The position numbers were made by a program, and so were the translations under genes. The notes beneath the pieces were generated by a model, which saw nothing but the letters and a program-made list of their open reading frames with translations, ran no database searches and had not been told where the DNA came from. Shown piece by piece: positions 19,739 to 31,691 of a stretch of 64,000 nucleotides of DNA. The stretch covers positions 2,232,001-2,296,000 of the forward strand of contig OU612075.1 of assembly GCA_914767715.1 (NCBI GenBank), given 5' to 3'. Position 1 is the first letter of the stretch. Each line of letters begins with the position of its first letter. Source of the DNA: Membranipora membranacea (lineage: Eukaryota > Bryozoa > Gymnolaemata > Cheilostomatida > Membraniporidae).

Positions 19739-22469
19739 ATTCCAAACTAATGTCAGTTGTATTTTAATAACCTCATTATAGGCACACAATGACCTAAATG
19801 AACGTCATAAGATGATATCGATTGAGGCTTACAAAGAATCATTTTTGTCTGAAGAGCTGCGTTACTGTAAGAATCACAAATCAGAGCCGATTACCATTGG
19901 GTGCAACAGGTGTTGGATATTGCTCTGTCCTCTCTGTATATCATCAACTGGTAACTGTAGGACAGGTGAGCTGGCTTATTTTCCATCTTGTGACATTCAG
20001 ATTCCTCTCACAATAAAACTTAGCTTTGCGATGCAGACTTTTGGTGGCTTTACAACCATAAATAATGCTTCCTTTGAACCAATGACGACCCCTGTGTCAC
20101 CAATCACCTTGCAGTGAACAACGAGCTGGCCAACGAGTTATGGTATTGCGTGAGCAATGAGACAAAGACAGCTTGTTCTTACCAGTCTTCTCTGACTGTT
20201 TTTATATCATTAACAGGTAGACCGCATAATTTGATGGCTTTGAGCGAGTTGGAAAAGGAGATCACACGGAATGTGCAGGCGCCTAAAAAGGTAGAGGATC
20301 AGTTTGAGGAGTTTTCTGCCATCGTCAAGGAGACAGCATTGAGTCTAAGCCAATGGGACATTGATACAGAGCAATCTATCTCTGCTCTTCACAAAGCTAG
20401 AGATGAGCAGGTATTTTATTCTACCACCAACAAACGAAAATACTCAGAGATATGAGTTCGCCTGACAACAGATGCCATTTTCTGGGCTTTAAATAGTTTA
20501 TTAATCCTGAATCCTCAGACTACGAGTGTGTTTCATCCTAGAAAGTAAAATGAATCCTAGATAAGAGTGCAGCAAGCAATCAGTTTTTGACGGAGGAGTT
20601 CGGTGCAATTATCCTAATCATTGATATTCACCATCTTAACCAAGAGTGAAGCATGCTACTGCATGACTTTTCCATTGAGAGCTCTTTAGTATGCCTGCAT
20701 AGAGCTGTGGAACATGCATAGGGTTGGAACGGGAAGAATTTTGGAAATGAAATGTAAACAAGACCATTATTCTGTCTATTGATTGTAGCTAAGGGAGATA
20801 ACTTCCAAATATGCATCGCTAGAGGATGAGCAAAGAAGGTCAAGAGGTCGAGGTAAAGAGCAGCTCTTGGAGTATCAGGAGAAGGCAGTGACGAAACTAT
20901 CAGAACTACATGAGTATCTAAAAGTTATGAGGCCGCAGAAACCTGAAAAACATGTGGTATATTTTCAGCTATTCCAGCTTGAGCTGTTGGCATTTCTGAT
21001 CATGATGTAGAATGGCACAATGCTAAACTGGAAATTAGGATATTAGAGACTCTGGGTCCCTCATTTTCTCTGATTATATATCTTATGACCTACCCCTTCT
21101 CCCTCCCCCCCAAACCCCCAATCACCAACCTTGCTTAAGTTTCTTAAAGAGTTATCTCTCCCTTATCCATGAGTAGACAACAACACATTAATTTAAATGT
21201 GTAATTACGCTCCCATATCCTCATTCATCATTTCAAGCCATTCTCATTTTCCACATTCCACTTCAGTCATTTTCAGATAATTTCTATTTGGAGATTGGGT
21301 GTGTAGGTATCATCAAACCAGCAGTTGTGTTCCCTGTGCGATCAATGATATTTAATACATGAGATGTTCATAGGCTGATCAGGGTCGGGTCATCGTCTTA
21401 TCATTATTATGATGAAAGAATAGACATCACTTACAGTCACCTCCTTTGCAATTTTGGCATTTTTAGGTCGATGTTATAAATGCAAGAGGGTCATATCTGA
21501 AACAAATGGATTCATTCAAAAAGATTGTTTTCCCTGGCATAACAATCAAGGGACTGCAAAAGTTTGTCATAACAGGTACGATTCGATAAATTGTAATCAT
21601 TTAAGACAAACTCCAAGATACTGCTCAACTCAACTCAACGCGCTTTCCCAACAATACTGCGGGTTTTTTATTGATTGTTCCACAGTTGTGCTCTCTGCCT
21701 CAAGAAAATAACACAGCAGGTTATCCGGCTAGAACTGTTCATGAGGGGAATTTTCCATTTTTCTATTATATAAATACCACACAACATCCGATTTACTCCT
21801 TTTTGTGTTATTTTTCTTTATGATAATGAACTATTTATTTGTGCAGAGACAAAGTTCAGAGATATTGAGATGAAGATTGAAGTTGCTGACGACTTCATTA
21901 ATGCACCAAAAGGCGGATCAGCAGAAAAAAAGCCAACATTACCTCCAACTTCTCTTCAATTTGTGAAAAAGGTTGCTGTAAAAAACCCAGCTAGAGTTTG
22001 TCATTGCCAAGGTTTCACATACGTGGGAAAGCGGAACAATGAAGTTGACAGAATCGATCAACATGGAAATGTAACGGCAGCATACATTAAACCTCCAGGA
22101 TTCCCAGAATGTGTAACCGCTCATGAAGCCAGACTGTATATACTGGTGATGGGGAAATCTTACTCAGTCCATGTATACGGTCTGAACGGTACCCAGCTGC
22201 TCACCTGGAAACACAGAGACAGAGACTCTAGCGTCAGTCTGGGTCTGGCTCTCACCATCGCAAACAATCAGCTTGTTATTGCTGACAGAACCTGGAGGAG
22301 TTTCCTTGTCTACAGTCTGACTGGAGCACTGATGCGGAGTGTCACATGTGATCTCATCGGTGAGACAAAGGTATCTATGTGCTCTGCAGAGGGTAATTCG
22401 ATCTTAGTAACTAATAACAGTACCAAACCCCATCTATACAAATTTAATCTGACATCGGGAGCTGTAGAA

Positions 22470-22745
22470 TGTAGAATGCTGTAGAATTTTTTAAACAATT
22501 TTCTTGAGAAACTCCCCTCAGGCAGATATCGCAGCCTTAAATACAGAACTGCCTGGGGTAAAGACTCATTCCTCAGACACTTGATTTTGATATTGCAAGA
22601 TATTTTTTAATCCACTAGAAGTCAGACTTTACTTTACTCATTTTGTTTATGTTTCTTTTTGGTATTCCCTACTCATGTAACAGTATAAACACTCAATCTC
22701 GCAGCATACCTAATGTTTGTGACAAAATAAACCAACCAACCAACC
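22470..22745 (+). mobile_element. Short retroposon with (AACC)n tail in TRIM-B1
   Basis: About 275 bp with no counterpart in TRIM-B2 replaces roughly 185 bp of exon 7 and intron 7. It ends with ACAAAATAAACC and a run of AACC units (22729-22745), a simple-repeat 3' tail as found on SINEs and short LINEs. No duplicated target site is visible because the insertion coincides with a deletion. Confidence 0.6.
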
Positions 22746-23172
22746 ATTGATCTCGTCATGATATGGTCCCGGATATGGTATCAGAAATCAAGGCTGTCTA
22801 GGGTCCATCACTTTAACTTCACTTGTAAAAGACCTGCCATAACAGTCTTAATCTCTCTACAAATGTTGGGAGGAGTATCCGGCCCTAAAGTAATCTAAGG
22901 GGTTTGGGTTACAAACAGTGATGGTCATTTTTCCTTTCCCCAACATTCTATTCATGTTTCATTTAAAATAAAAAATCAGTAGTGCTCTCCTTGATAAGCT
23001 GTCTGTTTGAATGATCCTTCTAATATTTTAAGGAAAAGTCCTGAGAGAACTGGTCGATCCAGAGAATCGACCCTATGGCGGTGTTTATGACATTTGTCTT
23101 CATGGGGACACAGTTATCATACCGAGAGAAAGAGAGAATGATGTTCTATGCTACAAGCTGAAATATGACTAG

Positions 23173-25528
23173 AGACTTATATTTCTACTATTACCAAGGA
23201 GCAACAGCAACGGAGTAACCAAGAAGTAACAGCTACTCCTTGCTATTACTATCGCAGTAGTGGATGGACCTGCAGATCGTTTATGAAGCCGAGGTTTTCT
23301 GAAAAATAGCAGTTAACAATATACATGACATTGATCATTTGTCTTTCGTATCAAAAATCACAATCCAGAAGGCATCGAGTATGGTGGGGAATTAATCAAT
23401 TGTCCGCCCCTTGATTAATCTATCTTAGATATACTTATGTTTGAATTACTGATTTATAAACATAAACAAAGGGGCATTTTGGTTTTTAGCATAATCAGAG
23501 CTGTAAAAGCTGGAATTCACATGATGAGCAGTTCCTGGCTCTTCCCATCCTGGACAGCGTTGGATGGAAAGTCAAAATGTTCCTACCAACAGACTTCTGA
23601 TCAAGTGTCATTCTCTATTCTGCCTTTGCTCTATTTATAGAGAACGTCGTAGGTACGATACCTGAATTTCATTCCTCCATTGTTTTACATTCAAAGTCTG
23701 GACACTGCACATGCTTAGAAACCAACTTCTCATTGTTTCAATCCCAATAAAATGCCGCTTGAAATGAAGCTCTCATTCCATTAAATCACGTTGTGAGTTC
23801 TTGTTGAAGTTTATGCACTACGACTTAAAAATTCAAAAGGTTCAAGTGACAGTAAAACTAATTGTTTCAGTGCCTTTCTGATGTTACCGGACGCTTGCTT
23901 TTTGTTAGCCTCACTCCAAAAAATTTCTGAGTTTTGTCACACCTAGCATGTTCTCCTGACAACACCAGGGCTGCAACCGACGACGAGAAAACAGGCTGCC
24001 TCTGATCATACTCACACTGCACTCAATTGATGCTGCGGAACTTTTGATAAAAAGATTATAGCTACTGTTCAGGTTAATTGCCACAGTTCCCTGAAACTTT
24101 GCCCTCAGCTACCAGCCACATCTCTAACTATCCGCTATGGGATTGATAAAAAAACTATCCGATATATTTATTTTTTTCATTAGCATTTTTTGTATACAAA
24201 CACATACTAGACTAATAGGTAAGGCAAGCCAAGCTTTATTCCTGCTTTAAACTATTCCAAATTAAAATCCTTTGCAATACACTTTATTTCGGTAAACCCC
24301 CCCCCCCCCTCGATAGTGTCTTAAAGCAGGTCAAAGCCAAATACAATAATGTTATTCAGTCGTCATGAATTTTACATTTTTTCAAGGCTATTAATCTTCA
24401 AACTCTAATCTCCTTGAATTTTTAAGTTTTATCACATTCGTCGCCTATGGGTCAGCAATAATTTTGCCGTTACATCTCCAAACAATTTGTAAAGTAATGA
24501 ATGATGTTATAGCAAGTGAAATTACATACCTTGGCAACACTCTCTCACCTTCTGCTAAATTTGGAGTGTTTATTATTATCCAATGACTCACAGCATGTGA
24601 CAGGAGCGCATTACAGGATCTGAAGGCTATTTTCAGCAATTTCAGAACCAGTTATTACCCGTCGAATGACAAGTGTATAATGAGGATAATGGTAGGATCA
24701 CTAGGCATTTTGTCATGTAGCAACGTGATGAGTTTAGGACATTTGTACAGTAACTTGAGTTTCACCAGACCAGGCGCTGTTATGTGGGTTTTAGATTTGG
24801 AGATTCACTTTTCTCATTCCATTAATCATAAAACTTTGATGAAATTAACATCTACTTATATATTTTATAAATATTATATTTTGCTTCTGTTGAAACAGTG
24901 GCCAGATCACAAAGATTAAATCAATGAGGATAAGACATTTTAATATCTGTCAGCATGACAGTATTGAAAGAAAAATGTCTGCTCATATTCCCCTCCCACC
25001 TCCCTTTCACTAACCATGTCGTAAATTGTTGAAATTCTAACAATTTCCTGGTGATGGTGTTCATTTGTTCGTCAATTCTGCACCAGATTAACAACATCCA
25101 ATACTATGGCAAGTACCCTGTCTGCCAAAAAACATATACAGTGGCGTTGATCGTCACTTTCGGTTACAAATGTGTGAAGCGCCCCATATATTTTTCCCCT
25201 ATAATATGTTACATTATAAGAAAGAAAAATTTATATTTTGCTTCTGTTGAAACAGTGGCCAGATCACAAAGATTAAATCAATGAGGATAAGGCATTTTAA
25301 TATCTGTTTTGTTAGATTGCATATTTCTTACACTGTCAGTCCATTGTCAAAGCAAAGAAAATGCAAGGTTTCTGGTTGATTGAAAATTGAAGTTTTGAGA
25401 AAAAAGTCAAACTAGTCATGTACTTATTCTTATTCCCCTTTGGCTGCCCTAATTTGATCGAGGGGGGGGACAATTAATAACAGTAACAAATACAAGGCTA
25501 ATATTGACCTTTTGAACTCTTGTTACAG
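23173..25528. other. Flank between TRIM-B1 and GY3
   Basis: After the TRIM-B 3' flank (matching 57011-57717) a repeat begins at 23864, recurs at 26644, and is present twice more at 57718 and 57852. A second stretch (24405-24963) recurs at 26950-27505 and in part at 25228-25310. A C-tract lies at 24298-24309. In the GY7 gene this interval holds the promoter and signal-peptide exon; I find neither here. Confidence 0.55.
23864..24963. repeat. Left copy of local tandem duplication (GY3/GY4)
   Basis: Sequence from 23864 matches 26644 onward, so GY3 with its flank (23864-26643) and GY4 with its flank (26644 on) are a local direct duplication of about 2.8 kb inside unit 1. The right copy has lost about 220 bp near 26949. 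Unit 2 has a single GY gene at this position (GY7). Confidence 0.75.
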
Positions 25529-26156
25529 TTACGACAGCAGCTCCAGCAGCGCCTCCTACGAGGTCGCCAAGTCATCCTACGGAGTTTACAACCGTGGATA
25601 CGGATACAACAACGGATACAACAAGGGATACGGACTCTACAACCGTGGATACAACGGCTACAACAAGGGATACGGACTCTACAACCGCGGATACGGATAC
25701 GGACGTCGTGTTGCTGCCAAGAAGGTCGTTGCCAGCGGAAGCTACAGCGTTGAGTACACCAACAAGTACGGAGAGGACAAGTCTGCCAGCCACTCCTACG
25801 AGGTCACCAGAACCGTCGGAGCTTACAACCGCGGATACAGATATGGAGCTTACGACCGCGGATACGGACGTCGCACCGCCGGATACGGATATAACCGCAA
25901 GAGCTGTAAGTAGATTTAGTATTACCAGGTACTGTTATGTCTAATAAATTGCGCGTTCGAATTAGAAAACTCAGCTATAACCTTGACAGTGTGTTTGCTT
26001 TCTCCAGTAAAAACAAAAATGTCTAGTCTTCTTGCACATATTTATTATTCCTGATGTGAGGAAACTGTTACTTGGTCTGTGTCTGGCCTGAATAAACTTA
26101 TTATTTACTATAATCATTGATTATTACTATTTTTATTTGCAGACGGACTTTATTAG
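25529..26156 (+). pseudogene. GY3: GY gene lacking its signal-peptide exon
   Basis: Exon 2 (25529-25905) is fully open, 377 nt, with head, three GYG-type repeat blocks, Lys/Val core and C-terminal repeats; exon 3 (26143-26156) encodes YGLY and stop, and a GY-type 3' flank with AATAAA follows. No signal-peptide exon lies between TRIM-B1 and exon 2: the intron matches that of GY7 only up to about 75 bp short of exon 1, beyond which repeat sequence takes over. Without exon 1 the protein would lack start and secretion signal. The frame reading through the exon 2 donor and ending SCK is not the true C-terminus. A remote first exon cannot be excluded, so this may still be a functional cassette. Confidence 0.7.
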
Positions 26157-27729
26157 GCCCTAACGCTGATCTCACAACACGGAGATGGTACAGCTTATTG
26201 ACACCGAAGATTCCTAAGAGATTAATTCAAATATTTATGTTATGAGTTTTTCTTTGCAAAATCTTTTGTGACTTTTTCTTGTTTTTATTCAATAAATTTA
26301 CTATCAATCCTCTATCCTGACTGCTCATTCTCTAAAAGATCAAAATCAAGACCTTCTTGCTGTAGGGCAGGCTCTGCGTTTTGTGGAATTGTCACAAAAC
26401 TCGGATCTTTGGATACTCTAAATGATGGCTCATATTAAAGAGAAAATCTGATCTAGTAATCTAACGAAAAAATTTGACTGAAAATCTGCAGTGTTAATGC
26501 ACTTTCAATACTTACTCCACTGAAGATATAGTAGTACTGTGATATTATTACATTACTCATAAAGATTTTGATAGCTGTGTTTTTGGGGTTGCTATCCTCC
26601 TGCTCCCAAATCAAAACCGCTCAGAAACACAATCTTAACTTTTGTTTCAGTGCCTTTCTGATGATACCGGACGCTTGCTTTTTGTTAGCCTCACTCCAAA
26701 AAATTTCTGAGTTTTGTCACACCTAGCATGTTCTCCTGACAACACCAGGGCTCCAACCGACGACGAGAAAACAGGCTGCCTCCGATCATACTTACACTGC
26801 ACTTGATTATTGCTACTGTCGAGGTTAATTGCCACAGTTCCCTGAAACTTTGCCCTCAGCTACCAGCCACATCTCCAACTATCTGCTTTGGGAATGATAA
26901 AAAAAAACTATCCGATATATTTACTTTTTTCATTTGCATTTTTTGTATACTAATCTCCTTGAATTTTTAAGTTTTATCACATGCATCGCCTATGGGTCAG
27001 CAATAATTTTGCCGTTACATCTCCAAACAATTTGTAAAATAATGAATGATGTTATGGCAAGTGAAAATACATACCTGGGCAACAGCCTCTTACTTTCTGC
27101 TAAATTTGGAGTGTTTTATTATTATCCAATGAATCACAGCATGTGACAGGAGCGGTTTACAGGATCTGAAGGCTATTTTTAGCAATTTCAGAACCAGTTA
27201 TTATCCGTTGAATTACAAGTGTATAATGAGGATAATGGTTGGATCACTAGGCATTTTGTCATGTAGCAACGTGATGAGTTTAGGACAAATGTACTGTAAC
27301 TTGAGTTTCACCAGACCAGGCGCTGTTATGTGGGTTTTAGATTTTGAGATTCACTTTTCTCATTCTATTAATCATAAAACTTTGATGAAATTAACATCTA
27401 CTTATATATTTTAAAATATTATATTTTGCTTCTGTTGAAACAGTGGCCAGATCACAAAGATTAAATAAATGAGGATAAGGCATTTTAATATCTGTCAGCA
27501 TGGTAGTGTCATTGTTATAATGCATATTTCTTTCACTGTCAGTCCATTGTCAATGCAAAGAAAATGCTAGGTTTTTGGTTGCTGGAAAATTGTAGTTTTG
27601 AGAAAAAAGTCAAACTAGTCATGAACTTATTCCCTTATGGCTGCCCCCCCCTAATTTGATTGATGGGGGGACAATTAATAACAGTAAAAAATACAAGGCT
27701 AATATTGACCTTTTGAACTCTTGTTACAG

Positions 27730-28303
27730 TTACGACAGCAGCTCCAGCAGCGCCTCCTACGAGGTCGCCAAGTCCGCTCACGGAGTTTACAACCGTGGAT
27801 ACGGATACAACAACGTATACAACAAGGGATACGGACTCTACAACCGCGGATACGGATAGGGACGTCGTGCTGCTTACCCAGCCAAGAAGGTCGTTGCCAG
27901 CGGAAGCTACAGCGTTGAGTACATCAACAAGTACGGACAGGACAAGTCTGCCAGCCACTCCTACGAGGTCACCAGAACCGTCCCAGCTTACAACCGCGGA
28001 TACGGATATGGACATTGCACCGCCGGATACGGATATAACCGCAAGAGCTGTAAGTAGATTTAGTATTACCAGGTACTGTAATGTCTAATAAATTGCGCGT
28101 TCGAATTAGAAAACTCAGCTATAACCTTGACAGTGTGTTAGCTTTCTCCAGTAAAACCCAAAATGTCTAGTCTTCTTGCACATATTATTTATTATTCCTG
28201 ATGTGAGGAAACTGTTACTTGGTCTGTGTCTGGCCTGAATAAACTTATTATTTACTACAATCATTGATTATTACTATTTTTATTTGCAGACGGACTTTAT
28301 TAG
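27730..28303 (+). pseudogene. GY4: GY pseudogene with internal stop, no signal exon
   Basis: Local duplicate of GY3. Exon 2 (27730-28049) starts with an intact acceptor, but codon TAC of a GYG repeat is TAG (27857-27859). It has also lost repeat blocks, being 320 nt against 377-425 in relatives. Exon 3 (28290-28303) keeps YGLY and stop. As in GY3 no signal-peptide exon is found upstream. Two defects point to a dead copy. Confidence 0.85.
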
Positions 28304-31300
28304 GCCCTAACACTGATCTCACAACACGGAGATGGTACAGCTTATTGACACCGAAGATTCCTAAGAGATAAATTCAAATATTAATGTTATGAGTTTTTCT
28401 TTGCATAATCTTTTGTGACTTTTTCTTGTTTTTATTCAATAAATTTACTATCAATCCTCTATCCTGAATGCTCCTTCTCTAAAAGATCAAAATCAAAACC
28501 TTCTTGCAGTAGGGCAGGCTCTGCAATAAAAAATGTGCGTTTTGTGGAATTGTCACAAAACTCGGATCTTTGGATACTCCAAATGATGGCTCATATTAAA
28601 GAGAAAATCCGATCTAGTAATCTAACGGAAAAATTAGACTGAAAATCTGCAGTGTTAATGCACTTTCAATACTTACTCCACTGAAGATATAGTAGTACTG
28701 TGATATTATTACATTTATCATAAAGATTTTGATAGCTGTGTTTTTGGGGTTGCTATCCTCCCGCTCCCAAATCAAAACCGCTCAGAAACACAATCTTAAC
28801 TTTTGGGATATCGAACTGAACCATCCTGCTAGACTTGATAGATACATATGCACAAATCTTTTTCATCTCATGGTCTTGCAAATCTTAGCAAAATTTAGCA
28901 TTGGGGGCTGTGTTGATTTAAAGTAGAAGACAACACTGGGACCGCTAAATACGTATCAAGATACAATTAACCTTCACCAGTAGGCAACATACTCAAGACT
29001 GAGATGACCGTTTATATATTAAGATCGACATAACAAAAGATAACTGCCTCGATTCTAGAAAAAAAAAGAAGTTATACATCATTTTTTCCAATAATACATT
29101 TATCTGGAGAGTACGGGTATTTGTGTTACTGAAACAAGAGAGTGGAAGAGAGTTTGTTATTGAAATAATTCAAATTTTCAAATTTAACATTTATTTATAA
29201 CATCCAAATTTAGAAGGAGTACATCGTTACGCATCAAATATCAAAAAATAACTTTTGTGGTTACTGTCTAATAGCACTTGTTTGAAGGCTTCCAGATTAG
29301 CTTTATTAAAATGAAAAGTCTTCTCAACTTTTCTTAACCACAAAGCTTGACTCATCTTTATCTTTCCAGAACATATGAATAGGTGTGAAAAATAAATGCT
29401 CTAATTTCAATTCATGGTGCCCTGAAGTTGAGAAAAATCTTTGATAAATATATATGTTTGTAATGATGATTGAAATGTGATTCGCCATATTCTTTTTATA
29501 TCCAAGCAAATATCACAATCTCAAAAGCGCTACTATAGCTTCAGGTTTTTAAACATTGCGAGGGTCGCTGGCATTTGATCATTAATCACTTCAAAGCAAA
29601 GGTCAAGGTCTGTTCTGCCCTCTGCGGGTAAAACTAGGTATCACGAATTTCAAGATTTTTGGTTGGAATTAGAAAATTATCAAAAACAGGTATTAATAAT
29701 TTAACTATGTGAAGTTATATTCATGATATCAATTGTTTGATGATCAATCATTCCAATGGACAAAAAAAATTAATTGAGAATTATTTGTGAAAGAAATTAT
29801 TCATAATTAAAAATGTGACACATTGCAATCGAAATTTTGTGATTTTGTGAATAAGTTTTAATCGAAGAAGGCAGTGTATTTGAAATTCCGGCCTCAGTTC
29901 AACTTTGGCATGAAAAAACTCAATTGAAAACGTATCCATGATGAGTAAAAACTCAATGTCTAAGGCAGTACCATAATATTATTATCAAACGGACCCTCTG
30001 AGTAAATATACTAAAATTAAAATAAATAATTAAAATCCATCAATAAAAAGCTTTGAAAACATCGCATCTTAATCACATTCAAAGAATATTATGATCCTTT
30101 TTCTTTCCAGTTAAATTTGTAACCTCCGCATTTATTGGTCTTTGAAAGAGAGCAGGTGTTCCATTTGGGCATATGAGACTTTTTTATGTTTTTAGGACTC
30201 CTATGGAGCCAGGGTAAATTATTATTCTGATCACGTGATATACTATTGCATGTTTATCTCCGAATGGTAGAGCATGTATTAATTCACATAGCTTTAGTAC
30301 CACCAGATGGAATTAGGTGTGACGACCCAAGGTCATTTTCGAGAAGATGGAATACATAAGGTACTCAGACTAAACTGGCACCAACGATCAGTCATACACC
30401 TCATAATATTGTAATTTCGATGTCAGTGTTGTTTCTATAACATGTGAGACTATTTAATCAAGTTTTTTAAAATTGTTGCCAAAAAAAGTTACGGGATGGG
30501 CGCTACTGCAACATCAAAGGTGTAATACAGCTAAGCGACAATTTTTCAGAGCATTTTTTAAGTATTTTATTATGTACATCAATTTCTGAAGAACTAGTAT
30601 CGGACTTTTTTAGCATTTTCATAACCACATGTGGCAGAGACAGAATACAATGCATATACATATATTGCCCTATCACCCTATAAACTCCAGGTTAAAATAT
30701 CATTGAGAGGGAGGTGCGTCTTCTCTTGTGAATATGCCTAATCAACTAGCCTGTGGTGGCCAAATTCCCACAGATTGCTGTAGCGGTCAATGCCAATGCT
30801 TGTATCGTAATAGCACAATCTAACTAAACTCGCAACTTGTCACGTATTTATCATCATTGCGACCAATTGCAATATTTGTGTTTTTTTTAAAGCTATGAGA
30901 GATTTCTGAAAGGGCATTTTATGAATTGTTGAATATCTCAAACTGCTATGATACTTCCATCATATGACCTGTTCATGCTATTGTTCTTCTCACAATTTAA
31001 TAAAAGACTGGCCCCCACTGAAGCTTGCAACCATTTCTCAGCCATAGTCAGTGAAACTCTGCTCTTTACCCATTTCTTTTTTGAGATAATAAACCTCATT
31101 CAACATGAAATGAAATCTTGCCAACCAAACCGCCTCTCCTTCCCCATCTCCTTTATTTCTGTGATTGTTTGTACAAAATATATTTTATGCATCCTCCGGC
31201 AGCATCTTAGCCAATTGGGGTGATTTCATTCTTGAGCTTCCATTCTGAACTAAGCAATCCAAGGTTCAGTAAAATACGCCTGATGCCCAGTTTCAAAGAT

Positions 31301-31507
31301 GCTCAACTTCAATATTACCAAGGTGTTGTTTGTGGATGTTTGTGGTATGGAAACTCCATCAGATACCTTAACTGTGATATCGCCTCCGAACCTAGCCTGT
31401 CTTGACAAGTTCTGTTGGATGGGTGTTCTCCCCCCTTTTTCAACAAAGCTTGTCAAGACAGGCTATTCCAAACTAATCTCAGTTGTATTTTAATAACCTC
31501 ATTTTAG
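28304..31507. other. GY4 3' flank and start of unit 2, no gene
   Basis: Unit 2 begins at 28346. The sequence parallels 1-2990 but lacks the SINE insertion. It has 651 bp of unmatched sequence at 29295-29945 and 225 bp at about 30875-31105 not present in unit 1. It ends in the TRIM-B intron 2 fragment with its hairpin (31394-31464). No gene is supported. Confidence 0.55.
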
Positions 31508-31691
31508 GCACACAATGACCTAAATGAAGGTCATAAGATGATATCGATTGAGGCTTACAAAGAGTCATTTTTGTCTGAAGAGCTGCGTTACTGTAAGAAT
31601 CACAAATCAGAGCCGATTACCATTGTGTGCAACAGATGTTGGATATTGCTCTGTCCTCTCTGTATATCATCAACTGGTAACTGCAGGACAC
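31508..31691 (+). pseudogene. Orphan TRIM-B exon 3 (second B-box)
   Basis: An isolated copy of TRIM-B exon 3 with about 290 bp of intron 2, the TTTTAG acceptor and some intron 3. It keeps the Cys/His pattern (RYCKNHKSEP, CPLC) but changes the Gly before the third zinc Cys to Val, and its last exonic base is C where the active copies have G before the donor. No other TRIM exon is near, so it is a duplicated fragment. Unit 1 once had it too: at 3009-3011 the sequence breaks off just inside this exon. Confidence 0.8.

Larger units (their letters stand above)
18365..23172 (+). pseudogene. TRIM-B1 pseudogene (RING/B-box/coiled-coil/propeller)
   Basis: Copy of the intact TRIM-B2 with the same eight exons: 18365-18540, 19064-19217, 19782-19965, 20217-20410, 20789-20956, 21467-21575, 21847 to about 22470, and 23033-23172. 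Two lesions disable it. Codon 16, inside the RING between the first two zinc cysteines, is TGA (18410-18412) where TRIM-B2 has GGA. Exon 7 is cut near 22470 by a retroposon that replaces its last 120 bases and donor and gives a stop at 22482-22484. All other exons keep frame and splice sites and differ little from TRIM-B2, so inactivation appears recent. A shorter product from a downstream start is conceivable but would lack the RING. Confidence 0.85.

Noticed and set aside
25512-25913. GY3 as a complete single-exon gene starting at 25512 and ending SCK
   Set aside because: The ATG at 25512 lies in the intron ahead of the acceptor and would give no signal peptide. The SCK end is made by reading into the exon 2 donor.
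25572-25944. Open frames rich in Thr/Asp (MDTDTTTDTT type), and on the other strand Val/Ser, across GY exons; also Arg/Gln-rich frames
   Set aside because: They are alternative-frame and antisense readings of the GGATACGGATAC-type repeats. The GYG frame alone joins in phase with signal exon and 14-nt exon, and changes between copies are mild only in that frame.
26647-26835. 62-codon minus-strand frame in the repeat copied at 23864, 57726 and 57852
   Set aside because: The frame is not kept with start and stop in all copies and no family is recognised. Treated as a non-coding repeat.
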